Source: Photobacterium sp. TY1-4 (GTDB lineage: Bacteria; Pseudomonadota; Gammaproteobacteria; Enterobacterales; Vibrionaceae). From it: a DNA stretch of 64,000 nt. The notes under the pieces are model-generated. The model was given only the letters and a program-made list of their open reading frames with translations. It was not told where the DNA came from and searched no databases. This document shows, piece by piece, positions 47,493-56,267 of the stretch. The position numbers and the translations under genes are program-made. Positions within the stretch are counted from its first letter, which is position 1, and every line of letters begins with the position of its first letter. The stretch is taken from the NCBI RefSeq assembly GCF_025398175.1, contig NZ_CP099735.1, forward strand, positions 1,674,001 through 1,738,000. Reading direction: 5' to 3'.

Positions 47493-47750
47493 ATGAAAGT
47501 TGAACTGGTTACATCCCTAAAGCGTCAAGCGACAAAAATCTTGGCTGATCTTCACGACAGTAAAGAACCTGTGCTTATCACTGAGCACGGTAAACCATCA
47601 GCATATTTAGTGGATGTTGAAGACTATGAGTTCATGCAAAATCGCCTCGCGATGTTAGAGGGGATTGCCCGAGGTGAGCGAGCGATCGCAGAGGGCAACG
47701 TGACCCCTCATTCTGAAGCCAAGGAAAAAATGTCAAAATGGCTGAAGTAA
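47493..47750 (+). CDS. Phd/YefM-family antitoxin
   Basis: An 85-residue antitoxin: a DNA-binding N-terminal domain (VTSLKRQATKILADLHDSKEPVLITEHGKPSAYLVDVEDYE) of the Phd/YefM fold and a charged, flexible C-terminal toxin-binding tail. It overlaps the toxin gene by 13 bases and starts 24 bases after the MITE-like element, whose right end may lie in its promoter region. The stretch is visibly more AT-rich than its neighbours, a sign of transfer. Confidence 0.93.
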   Translation: MKVELVTSLKRQATKILADLHDSKEPVLITEHGKPSAYLVDVEDYEFMQNRLAMLEGIARGERAIAEGNVTPHSEAKEKMSKWLK

Positions 47751-48049
47751 TTTGGACCGATCCAGCTTTATCAGACTTAAATGAAACTGCTGAATATATC
47801 GCACTCGATAACCTCGTTGCTGCCAAGTTACTTGTGCAATCCGTATTTGAAAAAGTTGAGCGATTGGAACTTTTTCCAGGATCAGGTCGTGTTCCGCCTG
47901 AATTGCAACATTTAAGCTATCGTGAAGTTGTGGTAAGCCTGTGTCGGGTTTTCTATAAACAAGAAGGCGACAAAGTCTTTATTTTGCATGTCATGCGTGA
48001 AGAGCGAGATCTACGTAAATTCCTGTTAAGCCAGCAATCGTCGCCGTGA
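47738..48049 (+). CDS. RelE/ParE-family toxin
   Basis: A 103-residue toxin of the ParE/RelE superfamily (VIWTDPALSDLNETAEYIALDN, then FPGSGRVPPEL, SYREVVVSLCRVFYKQ and VFILHVMREERDLRKFL). ParE-type toxins poison gyrase; RelE types cut mRNA. The P-A-L-x-D-L start and the absence of the RelE catalytic Lys/Arg set favour ParE, but this is uncertain. Translationally coupled to its antitoxin. Confidence 0.92.
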   Translation: MAEVIWTDPALSDLNETAEYIALDNLVAAKLLVQSVFEKVERLELFPGSGRVPPELQHLSYREVVVSLCRVFYKQEGDKVFILHVMREERDLRKFLLSQQSSP

Positions 48050-48088
48050 GCGATTCACCGAAAATTCGTATGTCGCCTCCCAAAACGA

Positions 48089-48123
48089 AAAGAGCCAAAC
48101 ATCGGCACGATGTTTGGCTCTTT
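48089..48123. terminator. Bidirectional terminator between toxin and VF530 genes
   Basis: 15-bp perfect stem AAAGAGCCAAACATC/GATGTTTGGCTCTTT with a 5-base loop. Confidence 0.93.
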
Positions 48124-48151
48124 GTGATTTGACCTGCTGCGAGGCTCTCAA

Positions 48152-48568
48152 TTAACGGCGGAAGTTGCGACTGCGGGATGAGCGCTCTTTGTGCGCAGAC
48201 GCCGCTTTTGCTTGTGATTTCAAAATGGAATCCACCGTCAGTGCCATCGGCTCTTTGGGCTTGAGGCCGTGCGGGAAGGTGCGCGCACGTGGCGGCAATT
48301 CAAACTCTTCGCTGGAGGCACGTGGCATACGTTTAAACCGGTAAAGGTAAAAGTTCTCCAGTTTTTCTCTTGCCCACTCGGTTTTTTTCAAATATTTAAC
48401 ACTGCTGGTAATGGACGGATTGGTATGAAAGCAGTTAAACCGCATGGCGGTATCCAGAATTTCCCAACCGTAAAAATCGACCAGCTCCTGCAGTAGTGTT
48501 TCTAACTTCAGACCGTGCAGGGGATTATTTTGTTGTAATTCAATTCTTTCTTCTTCAGTCATCATCAT
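48152..48568 (-). CDS. VF530 family DNA-binding protein with C-terminal extension
   Basis: A 138-residue protein. Residues about 12-72 match the VF530/DUF2132 family ([55 protein letters not shown]), whose founding member from Vibrio fischeri has a DNA-binding-like fold. The usual length is 70-85 residues; here a basic, disordered tail of about 60 residues ends in SSRSRNFRR, which would favour nucleic-acid binding. GAGGA five bases upstream sets the start. Confidence 0.85.
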   Translation of the reverse strand: MMMTEEERIELQQNNPLHGLKLETLLQELVDFYGWEILDTAMRFNCFHTNPSITSSVKYLKKTEWAREKLENFYLYRFKRMPRASSEEFELPPRARTFPHGLKPKEPMALTVDSILKSQAKAASAHKERSSRSRNFRR

Positions 48569-48781
48569 ACGTTCCTCAGTTTCTCATTTGCCGACGCTGG
48601 TTGGGTTGTGGTTTCCGCACGAGTATTCAATGGCGCGCCGCGGCGGCACAGATGATTGAACCGTGACATGAAAATTGGAGGCCGGGACTATAGCAGAACT
48701 TGTCGCTCTTCCCTATGATTATCGTTCCGAATCACAAGGACTGCCCATCAAGGTTCGATCCATGATAAATCATGACAATAC

Positions 48782-49711
48782 ATGAATTTTAAACGCGCAA
48801 TTCCCTATCTCATCATCGCAACCTGTATCGCATTGACGTTTGTGCCGGTGTTCTATCCGATCGAGGTTGACCAGCGCGGGCTGGCATTACCTTCGTGCGT
48901 GGATGAACCTGTGGTTATCACACCGATCCATTTTTTCGTGTCGGAAGGTGTGCTCAAAGATCGGAGCATGGATGAAGTGCAAGGCGGGCTTCATCACGCC
49001 ATTGAAAAAAGCAATGAGATCCTGGCCAATTCCTGTGTCCCGATGCGCCGGGCGATGGGGGAGATCCTGACCGTTGATTTTTCAGAACAAGCGATGTGGA
49101 TGATTGAGCATGTCTATCAGGGATTGGTTCGTCAGGTTGGGAAACCCGCTCTGGAACGCCTTCACGCTCAGCCCAACCATTTTTACGGCGTGATGCTGGG
49201 CCGAAGCGATCGCTATTTTGATGATTTCTCCGGCGAAGCGGCGGTCGAACTGAACGATCGCATGTTTGTGATTGCCCATGATGCCGATGATGATACGGTC
49301 GAACATGAACTGGGCCATTTAGCCTGGGCGCAGCACCAGGAACTGACCTGTTTTTCGTATCTATCACTTCGGTTGAACCGAACGACTTCGGATGAAAATC
49401 AACATCTGTTGAAGCCTTACGCACGCGGTTATGGCTGTTCAGGAGAAGGGACGGTGATGAGTTATAACGACCTGAGATTGCCGGTTTACTCAAGTCCGGA
49501 CATCTATTATCGGGGCAAAGTTTGCGGGGATGCCAACAAGGCGGATAACGCCCGGATCATGCGGGAATATGCCAGAGCATTGAGACAACTGACGCTAAGA
49601 CAACAAACGCTCAAACCACAGGCACTAAGTCGACAGATGCTGGGACAACAGACCGTGAGCCAACAGGCGCGTCAACATCAAATGAGCGCTAGCCAGGATG
49701 AGGATGTCTGA
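48782..49711 (+). CDS. Membrane-anchored or secreted metzincin-like metalloprotease
   Basis: A 309-residue protein with an N-terminal hydrophobic helix (about 7-25). The zinc motif is HELGHLAWAQH (His175, Glu176, His179, His185), i.e. HExxHxxxxxH, and 41 residues later VMSYND (Met226) sits where the metzincin Met-turn would. Cys39, Cys85, Cys190 and Cys219 could form disulfides. The last 45 residues contain pentapeptide repeats of pattern L-x-x-Q-x (267-300). I do not recognise a named family; peptidase activity is inferred. Isolated gene. Confidence 0.75.
   Translation: MNFKRAIPYLIIATCIALTFVPVFYPIEVDQRGLALPSCVDEPVVITPIHFFVSEGVLKDRSMDEVQGGLHHAIEKSNEILANSCVPMRRAMGEILTVDFSEQAMWMIEHVYQGLVRQVGKPALERLHAQPNHFYGVMLGRSDRYFDDFSGEAAVELNDRMFVIAHDADDDTVEHELGHLAWAQHQELTCFSYLSLRLNRTTSDENQHLLKPYARGYGCSGEGTVMSYNDLRLPVYSSPDIYYRGKVCGDANKADNARIMREYARALRQLTLRQQTLKPQALSRQMLGQQTVSQQARQHQMSASQDEDV
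49580..49681 (+). repeat. Coding pentapeptide repeats (15-base period)
   Basis: Six to seven imperfect repeats LRQLT, LRQQT, LKPQA, LSRQM, LGQQT, VSQQA, RQHQM at the C terminus of the metzincin-like protein. DNA copies have diverged. Confidence 0.75.
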
Positions 49712-49939
49712 CTGGGCGCCAGTCAGCAAGTGCGGTTTCCGGGACCGGTTCAGTTGATGTAAATGGGCATAATTGTTGTCAGAATAACCAGTCATTCACA
49801 TCTGCGGGTAGAGTTGATGCAAATCAAATACTCGCCAGTTATCATCTTGTTAATAAGAAAGTGTGCGCGTCTCGGAATAATAACTTGCATTCATAATGTA
49901 TGTTAATGGCGTTTCACAACGTGCCAAAGGACGTTGCAC

Positions 49940-50419
49940 ATGGACTCTCACTGCCGGAAAAACCACATGATCAAAAAAATGACGCTGCTGACTTTACTCC
50001 TGGGTGGACTGTTGAATACACCGTTTTCCTATGCCTTTGAGGATGCTTACGGCAAAGCACTGTCCTGGCAGGGACAATGGAAGGTGGTGAACTACTGGGC
50101 GGAATGGTGTGGGCCATGCCGTCGGGAAATTCCGGCGTTTAATCAGTTGTCGGCAGAGCTGGACGGCCAAGTCATGATGGTTGGCGTGAACTTTGACAGC
50201 CTGACCGGGCAAGCGTTGATTGAAACGATGGAACGGTTGAACATCCGGTTTCCGGTGCTGGATGAGCCGTCGAAAATTAAGGCCAATCTGCCACAACCGG
50301 TTGTCTTGCCGACCACCTATATTGTCAATCCACAAGGCGAGCCCGTGAAGATGCTGGTGGGTGAACAATCCCGGCAAGATATCCAGAAGGCGCTCGCGGC
50401 GGCACAGAGCGCCACCTAA
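49940..50419 (+). CDS. TlpA-like thiol-disulfide oxidoreductase
   Basis: A 159-residue exported thioredoxin-fold protein. A signal peptide precedes AFED; the active site is WAEWCGPCRRE (Cys57, Cys60), and the cis-Pro is in VLPTTYIV. AAAGGA eight bases upstream supports the ATG at 49940; an ATG at 49967 would give a tighter signal peptide. It likely reduces disulfides or serves cytochrome c or metalloprotein maturation in the periplasm. It is 75 bases ahead of the metal-site-rich lipoprotein, probably in one operon. Confidence 0.9.
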   Translation: MDSHCRKNHMIKKMTLLTLLLGGLLNTPFSYAFEDAYGKALSWQGQWKVVNYWAEWCGPCRREIPAFNQLSAELDGQVMMVGVNFDSLTGQALIETMERLNIRFPVLDEPSKIKANLPQPVVLPTTYIVNPQGEPVKMLVGEQSRQDIQKALAAAQSAT

Positions 50420-50494
50420 CAAATGACCCCTGCAGCGCCTGCTGCACCCCAACCCGTATCCAATTTATTTATTCACGATGATGAAGGACTTCCG

Positions 50495-51748
50495 ATGAAG
50501 CGAATGATCTGCGCTTTGAGCATGCCCCTGCTGTTTTTGACCGCATGTGCTTCCCAATCCCAACAGGCTCAATCCCAGCAAGGGCAGCCTCAGCAACCCA
50601 GCGTCAATCAGCTGGTCAGCCCGGCCGGGATGAACAGCAGCTTGTCTCGCCTGTTTACCAACAGTGACGGCAAGGTGTACCTGTCCTGGGTGGAAGAGAA
50701 TGCGGAGACTCAAATCAGCCGCTTGCGCTACGCCACATTTGAGGATGGCCACTGGCGCGAGCCGGCCACGATTGCGTCCGGGGATAACTGGTTTGTGAAC
50801 TGGGCGGACTTCCCCTCCCTGATTGCTGACGGGGATCGCCTTGCCGCGCACTGGCTGCAAAAGCGGGCCGATGGCAAGTATGACTACGATGTCAAAGTGG
50901 CTTTTTCCGGCGATCACGGCCAACAGTGGGGAGAGGCGATGACGCCGCACAAAGACGGTGTCAGTGCTGAACATGGTTTTGTCAGCATGTTGCCGCTGTC
51001 CGGCCAGCAGACTTTTGTCACCTGGCTTGACGGCCGTTATACCAAAAGCGGACACGGCGAAGGCAGCCATTCTCATGGCCATGGTGGCGGCGCGATGACG
51101 CTTCGCGCCGGGATCTTTGACAGCCAAAGCAACACCGTCGATGAATGGGAACTGGATCACCGGGTGTGTGATTGCTGCCAGACCAGTGCGGCGATGACCA
51201 GCAAAGGGCCGATTGTGGCCTACCGGGATCGCTCCGAAACTGAGATCCGCGACATTTCCGTGGTGCGCTATGTCGATCAGCAATGGACACAACCAACCGC
51301 GGTGTACGCGGATCACTGGCAAATCGAAGGCTGTCCGGTCAACGGTCCGGCGATCACCGCAGCAAACGAGCAGGTTGCTGTGGCCTGGTTTACCATGAGC
51401 GGCGATGTGGCGCAGGTGAAACTGGCGGTTTCAAACGATGCGGGGGCGACTTTTGCTGCGCCGGTGATGATCAGCAAAGGGAATACCATGGGACGGATTG
51501 CGATCACCACGCTGGATTCCGGTGACATTGCAGTGGCCTGGATGGATCAGCAAGGCGCAACAGCGCAAATTAAGGTGGCGAAGTACAGCCCACAAGGTGT
51601 GCTGCTGAACAAGGTGGTTGCTACAGAGACCCCAGCGGCCCGCTCGACCGGCTTTCCTTCACTGACAGCTGCAGGCGATAATCTGTACCTGTCGTGGACT
51701 CAGGTGGGGGAGAGCAAGCAGGTGAAGACGGCTCAGGTGTCGTTGTAA
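50495..51748 (+). CDS. Sialidase-fold beta-propeller lipoprotein with His-rich and CxCC motifs
   Basis: A 417-residue lipoprotein, lipid site Cys18 (FLTAC). After a Gln-rich linker the protein has repeated blade-like segments (KVYLSWVEE, RLAAHWLQK, QTFVTWLDGR, GPIVAYRDRS, QVAVAWFTM, DIAVAWMDQ, NLYLSWTQV), six to seven in number, as in six-bladed propellers of the sialidase superfamily. Two insertions stand out: a His-rich loop (His187, 192, 194, 196) and VCDCCQ (Cys225, Cys227, Cys228). Both look metal-binding. The sialidase Arg triad was not recognised, so enzymatic sialidase activity is doubtful. AAGGA sets the start at 50495. Confidence 0.8.
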   Translation: MKRMICALSMPLLFLTACASQSQQAQSQQGQPQQPSVNQLVSPAGMNSSLSRLFTNSDGKVYLSWVEENAETQISRLRYATFEDGHWREPATIASGDNWFVNWADFPSLIADGDRLAAHWLQKRADGKYDYDVKVAFSGDHGQQWGEAMTPHKDGVSAEHGFVSMLPLSGQQTFVTWLDGRYTKSGHGEGSHSHGHGGGAMTLRAGIFDSQSNTVDEWELDHRVCDCCQTSAAMTSKGPIVAYRDRSETEIRDISVVRYVDQQWTQPTAVYADHWQIEGCPVNGPAITAANEQVAVAWFTMSGDVAQVKLAVSNDAGATFAAPVMISKGNTMGRIAITTLDSGDIAVAWMDQQGATAQIKVAKYSPQGVLLNKVVATETPAARSTGFPSLTAAGDNLYLSWTQVGESKQVKTAQVSL

Positions 51749-51777
51749 CACCGGCCGAAACCAAACCGGATCAGGAA

Positions 51778-51810
51778 ACGGGCATCGTGTGAAACGATGC
51801 CCGTTTTTTT
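51778..51810 (+). terminator. Terminator after the beta-propeller lipoprotein gene
   Basis: 11-bp perfect stem ACGGGCATCGT/ACGATGCCCGT with a 5-base loop and at least seven T residues. Directly after it lies a T10-G10 tract. Confidence 0.95.
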
Positions 51811-51814
51811 TGCG

Positions 51815-51834
51815 TTTTTTTTTTGGGGGGGGGG
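51815..51834. repeat. Homopolymer tract T10-G10
   Basis: Ten T then ten G in a row, two bases before the stop codon of the minus-strand chemoreceptor gene. Such runs are prone to slippage in cells and in sequencing. Confidence 0.9.
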
Positions 51835-51836
51835 CG

Positions 51837-53699
51837 TCAGAGCCTGAAGTGACCGACCAGCGTCTTGAGATCCCGGGTCATGGTTACGAGTTGCTGGTTG
51901 GCGCTAGAGAGCTGCGCCATCCCGGCGACGGATCCTTCGAACAGCGTACTGATCTCGGCCATGTGCTGGCTGATCTCATTGCTGGTATGGCTTTGCTGCT
52001 CGGCGGCCACCGCAATCTGGCGGTTCATTTCGCCGACATGATCCACCGAATCGGTGATCTCCAGCAGCGCATCATTGGCTTTACGGGTTTGGGCAATCGT
52101 CCGGGTCGCCTGGGCCAGGTTGTGCGCCATCACCTGAGTCGCGGCATCGGCATCTGTTTGAATGTCGCCGGTAATGGTCAGGATTTCCCGGGTGGCATCC
52201 TGAGTCCGGAAGGCCAGACTCCGCACCTCATCGGCCACCACCGCAAAGCCGCGGCCGGATTCACCAGCCCGCGCGGCTTCAATTGCCGCATTGAGGGCCA
52301 GCAGATTGGTTTGATCGGCGATCCCCTGGATCACGCCCAACACCTCGCTGATATGATGGCTGTGGGTGACCAGTTTCTGAATCGTGTCCGAGGCATTGCC
52401 GACTTCCCCCGCCAGTTGCTCAACATCCAGCAGACCCTGCTGCGTGACATCGCACCCGGTATGGGCTTGCTGGCGGACCAGCTCGGCAGCATCTTTGGTC
52501 TGATTGGTGCTGTGCATCACTTCCTGAACGGTCACGTTCATCTCTTCCATCGCGGCCGCAATCTGGCTGATATCCTGGCGCTCTTTGAGGGAGTCGGCAT
52601 TGGCCTGTGCCATCACCTCGGCCATTTGACCTGTGGTCTCGGCCAGCTGGTTGACCGCGTGGGTGACCCCGGTGACGGTATGATGGATTTTACTGACAAA
52701 GGTGTTGAAGGCCTGGCTGAGCTCTGCAATTTCATCCTGGCCCCGGGTATCGAGCCGGGCCCGCAGATCCCCGTCCCCATGGGAGATCTCATTCATCCGG
52801 TGAGTCACCTGCGCCAGGCGGTGTGAAATTTTACCGGCGAAGAACAGGACGCCGACTGCAATGAAAAAGGTGATCCCCATGCCGAGCAGGAGCTGAACGT
52901 TTTTAGCCTCTGATTGGACCGCGGCGATCTGAGTTTTGAGCAACGCTGCTTCTTCGGCCAGCAAAGTTTCGGTTTGCCGGATGGTGTGTCTCAGCTGACC
53001 AATTTTACCGTCCGTGCTGTCGAGACCTTTTTGCCGGGAGCCCTCGGCAAATTGCTGAAAGGCTTGTTGGTAAGTGTGCAACAGGGGGATCGCCTGCGCC
53101 GAAATGGCGGCGGCGCCGGATGTGTTGAGCCGGCGTTCCATCCCGGTGACACGGCGGTTGAAGGTGTCGATATACTTGTCGGCAAAACGCAACATAAAGT
53201 CTTTTTCATCGCGGCGCAGCTGCAACAGTTGGACCTGCAACGGCGCATTGTTTTGTTGGTTGATCAGTGATTCCAGCGCATGGGCAGCATCTCGCAACGT
53301 GCCGTAGAGCCCGTCCTTTTCGTGCAGCCCGATTTGTTGCTGAATGGCCACCAACTGATGAAACTGCGTTTGGTACGCCGAAAAAGTATCGTGCAGCGCC
53401 TGCTGTTGAGAAAACGCAATCCCTGCTGCGTCTAAATGGGTATCTAACTGTTGCAGGTGCTCGTTTAGTTCTGTAAACCGGCCATCAAATTCATCTTTAT
53501 AAGTTAAGTTTTTGCGCGCGAGAAAATCTTTTTCATGTCGACGTAACGTCAGCATGTCGGATTCAATGACGGAAATGAATTGAGCGGCCTGCATCACCGT
53601 CTCTATTTTATAAAAAAAATAAGATGAGCTTGCCATCAAGATTGCCAGTGAAATAACAATCGCCGCAGCCATACTGCGCAAAATATTTTTAATTGTCAT
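51837..53699 (-). CDS. Methyl-accepting chemotaxis protein with HBM sensor domain
   Basis: A 620-residue chemoreceptor. Two membrane helices (about 11-30 and 268-290) flank a periplasmic helical sensor. That sensor has the two related motifs [11 protein letters not shown] and [12 protein letters not shown], the mark of the helical bimodular (HBM) domain that binds organic acids or taurine in characterised receptors. A HAMP domain follows, then the signalling domain with the hairpin tip [37 protein letters not shown]. No CheB/CheR-binding C-terminal pentapeptide is present; the protein ends GHFRL. Monocistronic. Confidence 0.95.
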   Translation of the reverse strand: MTIKNILRSMAAAIVISLAILMASSSYFFYKIETVMQAAQFISVIESDMLTLRRHEKDFLARKNLTYKDEFDGRFTELNEHLQQLDTHLDAAGIAFSQQQALHDTFSAYQTQFHQLVAIQQQIGLHEKDGLYGTLRDAAHALESLINQQNNAPLQVQLLQLRRDEKDFMLRFADKYIDTFNRRVTGMERRLNTSGAAAISAQAIPLLHTYQQAFQQFAEGSRQKGLDSTDGKIGQLRHTIRQTETLLAEEAALLKTQIAAVQSEAKNVQLLLGMGITFFIAVGVLFFAGKISHRLAQVTHRMNEISHGDGDLRARLDTRGQDEIAELSQAFNTFVSKIHHTVTGVTHAVNQLAETTGQMAEVMAQANADSLKERQDISQIAAAMEEMNVTVQEVMHSTNQTKDAAELVRQQAHTGCDVTQQGLLDVEQLAGEVGNASDTIQKLVTHSHHISEVLGVIQGIADQTNLLALNAAIEAARAGESGRGFAVVADEVRSLAFRTQDATREILTITGDIQTDADAATQVMAHNLAQATRTIAQTRKANDALLEITDSVDHVGEMNRQIAVAAEQQSHTSNEISQHMAEISTLFEGSVAGMAQLSSANQQLVTMTRDLKTLVGHFRL

Positions 53700-53841
53700 G
53701 ATGGGGTGTGACTCCTGTCGAAGGCCGATCTCTCGAATGTGTAATAGTTTTTGTCAGCTCGGGTGTAGGGGTAGAGGGGACTTCCTCATGATGATGGGGA
53801 CGGGAGCGGATTATAGGGAGAATTCCACACCAAACAAGGGG

Positions 53842-54893
53842 TTATGATGGTTAAATTTTTACTTGATTACCCCTAATACTCAGCCCCCTGAACTATACTA
53901 AATGTAGGTGAGTTCATGAGGGTAAAGTCATGGCTAAAAATCAAGTTCAGTTTCAAAAAGGCATTTCTATTCATCAGTTTATGACTATGTATGGTACTGA
54001 GGAACAATGCCAGAAACGATTGTTCGAGATGCGTTGGCCGACGGGCTACCGTTGCCCTAACTGCCGCCATGATAAATATTGTCAGTTGAAATCACGCGCC
54101 TTATTTCAGTGTAATCAGTGCCATCATCAAGCTTCGTTGATATCAGGGACGCTATTTGCCCACTCTAAACTGTCTTTAACGGTCTGGTTTCTGGCCATTT
54201 ACCTGATAACACAAGAAAAGAACGGTATCTCTGCTCTTGAGTTGTCCAGACAACTCGGTGTTTCATACAACACGGCATGGCGAGTAAAACAGAAACTCAT
54301 GCAGGCCATGAAAGAGCGAGATGATGAAACGCCTTTAGATGGTTACGTCCAAATTGACGATGCCTACTGGGGCGGTGTGAAGCGTGGTGTCCGTGGCCGT
54401 GGCGCTAAAGGGAAGCGTCCATTTGTTGCAGCCGTATCCATGAACGAAGAGGGTCACCCAATACGAATGCGCTTTACCGCTGTTGATGGGTTTAAGAAAG
54501 CAGAGCTGACGCGTTGGGCTAAGGCTCATTTAAGGCCGAAATCGCTGGTCATTTCTGATGGGTTGGCTTGTTTCCGTGGTATCGAAGATGCAAAAATCTT
54601 TCACCATGCCATTGTAACTGGCGGTGGTGCGGATTGCGTAGAATTGCCCTATTTCAAGTGGGTTAACACCATGATAAGTAATGTGAAAAATGCAATGCAT
54701 GGCACTTATCACTCAATCAAAAACAAACATTTACCGCGCTATCTTGCCGAGTTTTGCTTCAAGTTTAATCGACGGTTTGATTTAGAAAAGATGCTTGAGC
54801 AGTTAGTTTATTCCAGTATTCAAACAGCGCCGATGCCTCAGCGTCTTCTTAAGCTAGCTGAGGTTCGATGGTAATCAAGAATTTTTATGACAG
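53842..54893 (+). mobile_element. IS1595-family insertion sequence
   Basis: One transposase gene bounded by inverted sequences: CTTGATTACC at 53862-53871 and GGTAATCAAG at 54870-54879, with weaker similarity continuing outward. Exact ends could not be fixed and no clear 8-base target duplication was seen. The element lies between a chemoreceptor gene and a solute-binding protein gene. Confidence 0.75.
53930..54874 (+). CDS. IS1595-family transposase
   Basis: A 314-residue transposase of full family length. The N-terminal zinc ribbon has CPNCRHDKYCQLKSRALFQCNQCHHQ-type Cys pairs. The DDE-type core shows Asp in QIDDAYWGG, Asp in VISDGLACF, and the third segment WVNTMISNVKNAMHGTYH with Asn and Lys, the N-K form found in part of this family. 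No frameshift or stop is present, so it should be functional. The stop codon lies inside the right inverted repeat. Confidence 0.95.
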   Translation: MAKNQVQFQKGISIHQFMTMYGTEEQCQKRLFEMRWPTGYRCPNCRHDKYCQLKSRALFQCNQCHHQASLISGTLFAHSKLSLTVWFLAIYLITQEKNGISALELSRQLGVSYNTAWRVKQKLMQAMKERDDETPLDGYVQIDDAYWGGVKRGVRGRGAKGKRPFVAAVSMNEEGHPIRMRFTAVDGFKKAELTRWAKAHLRPKSLVISDGLACFRGIEDAKIFHHAIVTGGGADCVELPYFKWVNTMISNVKNAMHGTYHSIKNKHLPRYLAEFCFKFNRRFDLEKMLEQLVYSSIQTAPMPQRLLKLAEVRW

Positions 54894-55173
54894 TCATCCG
54901 GTGGAACAGTGCTTTGATTATTTTTTTCCAAGTAATCGCGTCTATTTTTGATTGGCGTCAATCATCAGTGAGGTCAATAAAAAAACCAATAAATAAAAAG
55001 TGATGGTGCTCACGAACGGCTCGAAAAATAATGATGGAATAAAATGAAACTTCTGAAGTTAATCAAATGAACACGACCGTCATTTGAATAGACGGTGCAC
55101 AATGGATTGATGTTGAAAATAGATGCCCGTGAAAAAATATGCGCTCGTTGAATCATAAAAAGGGGCAATGCGG
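54880..55173. other. AT-rich intergenic region, no gene seen
   Basis: About 300 AT-rich bases between the insertion sequence and the terminator of the solute-binding protein gene. No features apart from the outer part of the insertion-sequence end. Confidence 0.4.
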
Positions 55174-55204
55174 AGCACACACCGCCGGGATGGCGGTGTG
55201 TGCT
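55174..55204 (-). terminator. Hairpin terminator for the solute-binding protein gene
   Basis: 13-bp perfect stem AGCACACACCGCC/GGCGGTGTGTGCT with a 5-base loop, six bases past the stop on the minus strand; a TTTTT run follows 12 bases later. Confidence 0.75.
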
Positions 55205-55210
55205 GGCGGA

Positions 55211-56017
55211 TTACTGATCATCACATACCGTTCGTGCCAAAGTGACGTGATGTTGTTCCAGAAGCTTCGCATATGTCCCGCTTTGGCACATGTCACTGAG
55301 CTTCGCATTAAAGGCTTTCATCACGGCTTCATCTTTGAAACCGGCCCTGAAGTGGGTCACGGCCGGGAACAGGTTGTGATAGGTCACCTCATTCAGCGGA
55401 TGTCCGAGTGCTTTGGTGAAGTAGGCAAAGATATTTCGGTCGATCACCGCCACCTGTCCGTTCTCTTTCCAGAATTGGCTAACCTGATCGGCCTGGTTGG
55501 AAAATTCACGGTAATTGGAACGGTATTCAGAAACTGGGGAGAACAGAGATTCGAATGCACCGCCCAGCTCCGTATAAGCGTTTTGCCAGGTCAGAACCGG
55601 ATGTTTTTTCAGATCGTCGATGGTGTGAATCGTCAGCTGATCGGCCTTCTTACTGATGGCAAAATTGGCGAATGTGATGAGGTTGTCGGAGTAAAATACG
55701 CCACTGTCATCTGCCATCACGCCAATCGCAGCATCAACGCCTTGTTGCTGCACGGCGCTTTGCAAATCACGGTATGACACTTGGACGAACTGGATGTCAT
55801 AGTCTGCCAGCGCCTGTTTGACGACATCGACTTCTAATCCGTTGTTGGCATTGTCCATCACATAGGGCGGCATATCGTTGGCAATGGCAATTTTGAGTGT
55901 GTCTTGCGCAGCTTGGGAATCCGGGACAGAGAGTGCCGAGACGATCACCATCGCGCAGCATAAGCGTGCGCTAGCCGGGAAAAACGGTTTCAGCGACGTT
56001 GCAGTTTGGGTGCTCAT
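55211..56017 (-). CDS. Family-3 extracellular solute-binding protein
   Basis: A 268-residue periplasmic binding protein (SBP_bac_3 family). Signal peptide about 1-37, then TLKIAIANDMPPYVMDNANNGLEVDVVKQAL, the typical first lobe, and a C-terminal lobe with EAVMKAFNAKLSDM. Start: ATG at 56017 with AGAGGT eight bases upstream; the frame extends further without coding character. No permease or ATPase gene accompanies it, so it is either an orphan binding protein or a ligand-binding partner of a sensor. Divergent from the DUF1566 lipoprotein pair. Confidence 0.88.
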   Translation of the reverse strand: MSTQTATSLKPFFPASARLCCAMVIVSALSVPDSQAAQDTLKIAIANDMPPYVMDNANNGLEVDVVKQALADYDIQFVQVSYRDLQSAVQQQGVDAAIGVMADDSGVFYSDNLITFANFAISKKADQLTIHTIDDLKKHPVLTWQNAYTELGGAFESLFSPVSEYRSNYREFSNQADQVSQFWKENGQVAVIDRNIFAYFTKALGHPLNEVTYHNLFPAVTHFRAGFKDEAVMKAFNAKLSDMCQSGTYAKLLEQHHVTLARTVCDDQ

Positions 56018-56184
56018 GTTTGAATGACCTCTAAACGGACAAGGTACGATTAAGTGTAATGGTTCTTGGTCATCTGTCCGGTGAAATGTGCGCCCTGGCA
56101 GGCAGGCGCATTTGTGGTGCATGAGTGGCGCATTGGCCGCGGCATCCGGGGCTCGACCCATATACCGGCTAGTCAGATTGTATT

Positions 56185-56203
56185 GTTAATACGAATTGTT
56201 TTC
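56185..56203 (-). promoter_or_regulatory. Possible Fur-like box
   Basis: GAAAACAATTCGTATTAAC on the minus strand matches the 19-base Fur consensus at 12 positions by eye. It lies in the divergent promoter between the solute-binding protein and the DUF1566 lipoprotein genes. Weak evidence. Confidence 0.3.
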
Positions 56204-56267
56204 ACTTGCAATTGATTATGCGCGATCGTAATATCTGCGCCCACTCATAATCACATGCAATATAATA

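Noticed and set aside
47493..48123. Toxin-antitoxin pair as a superintegron cassette
   Set aside because: No attC-like site was seen downstream; the hairpin at 48089-48123 is a simple bidirectional terminator.
51789..52826. 345-codon plus-strand frame opposite the chemoreceptor gene
   Set aside because: It mirrors the repetitive signalling domain of the chemoreceptor on the other strand, starts in a terminator, and has no protein-like features.
55139..55777. 212-codon plus-strand frame opposite the solute-binding protein
   Set aside because: Starts in the terminator region and overlaps a well-supported binding-protein gene on the minus strand.
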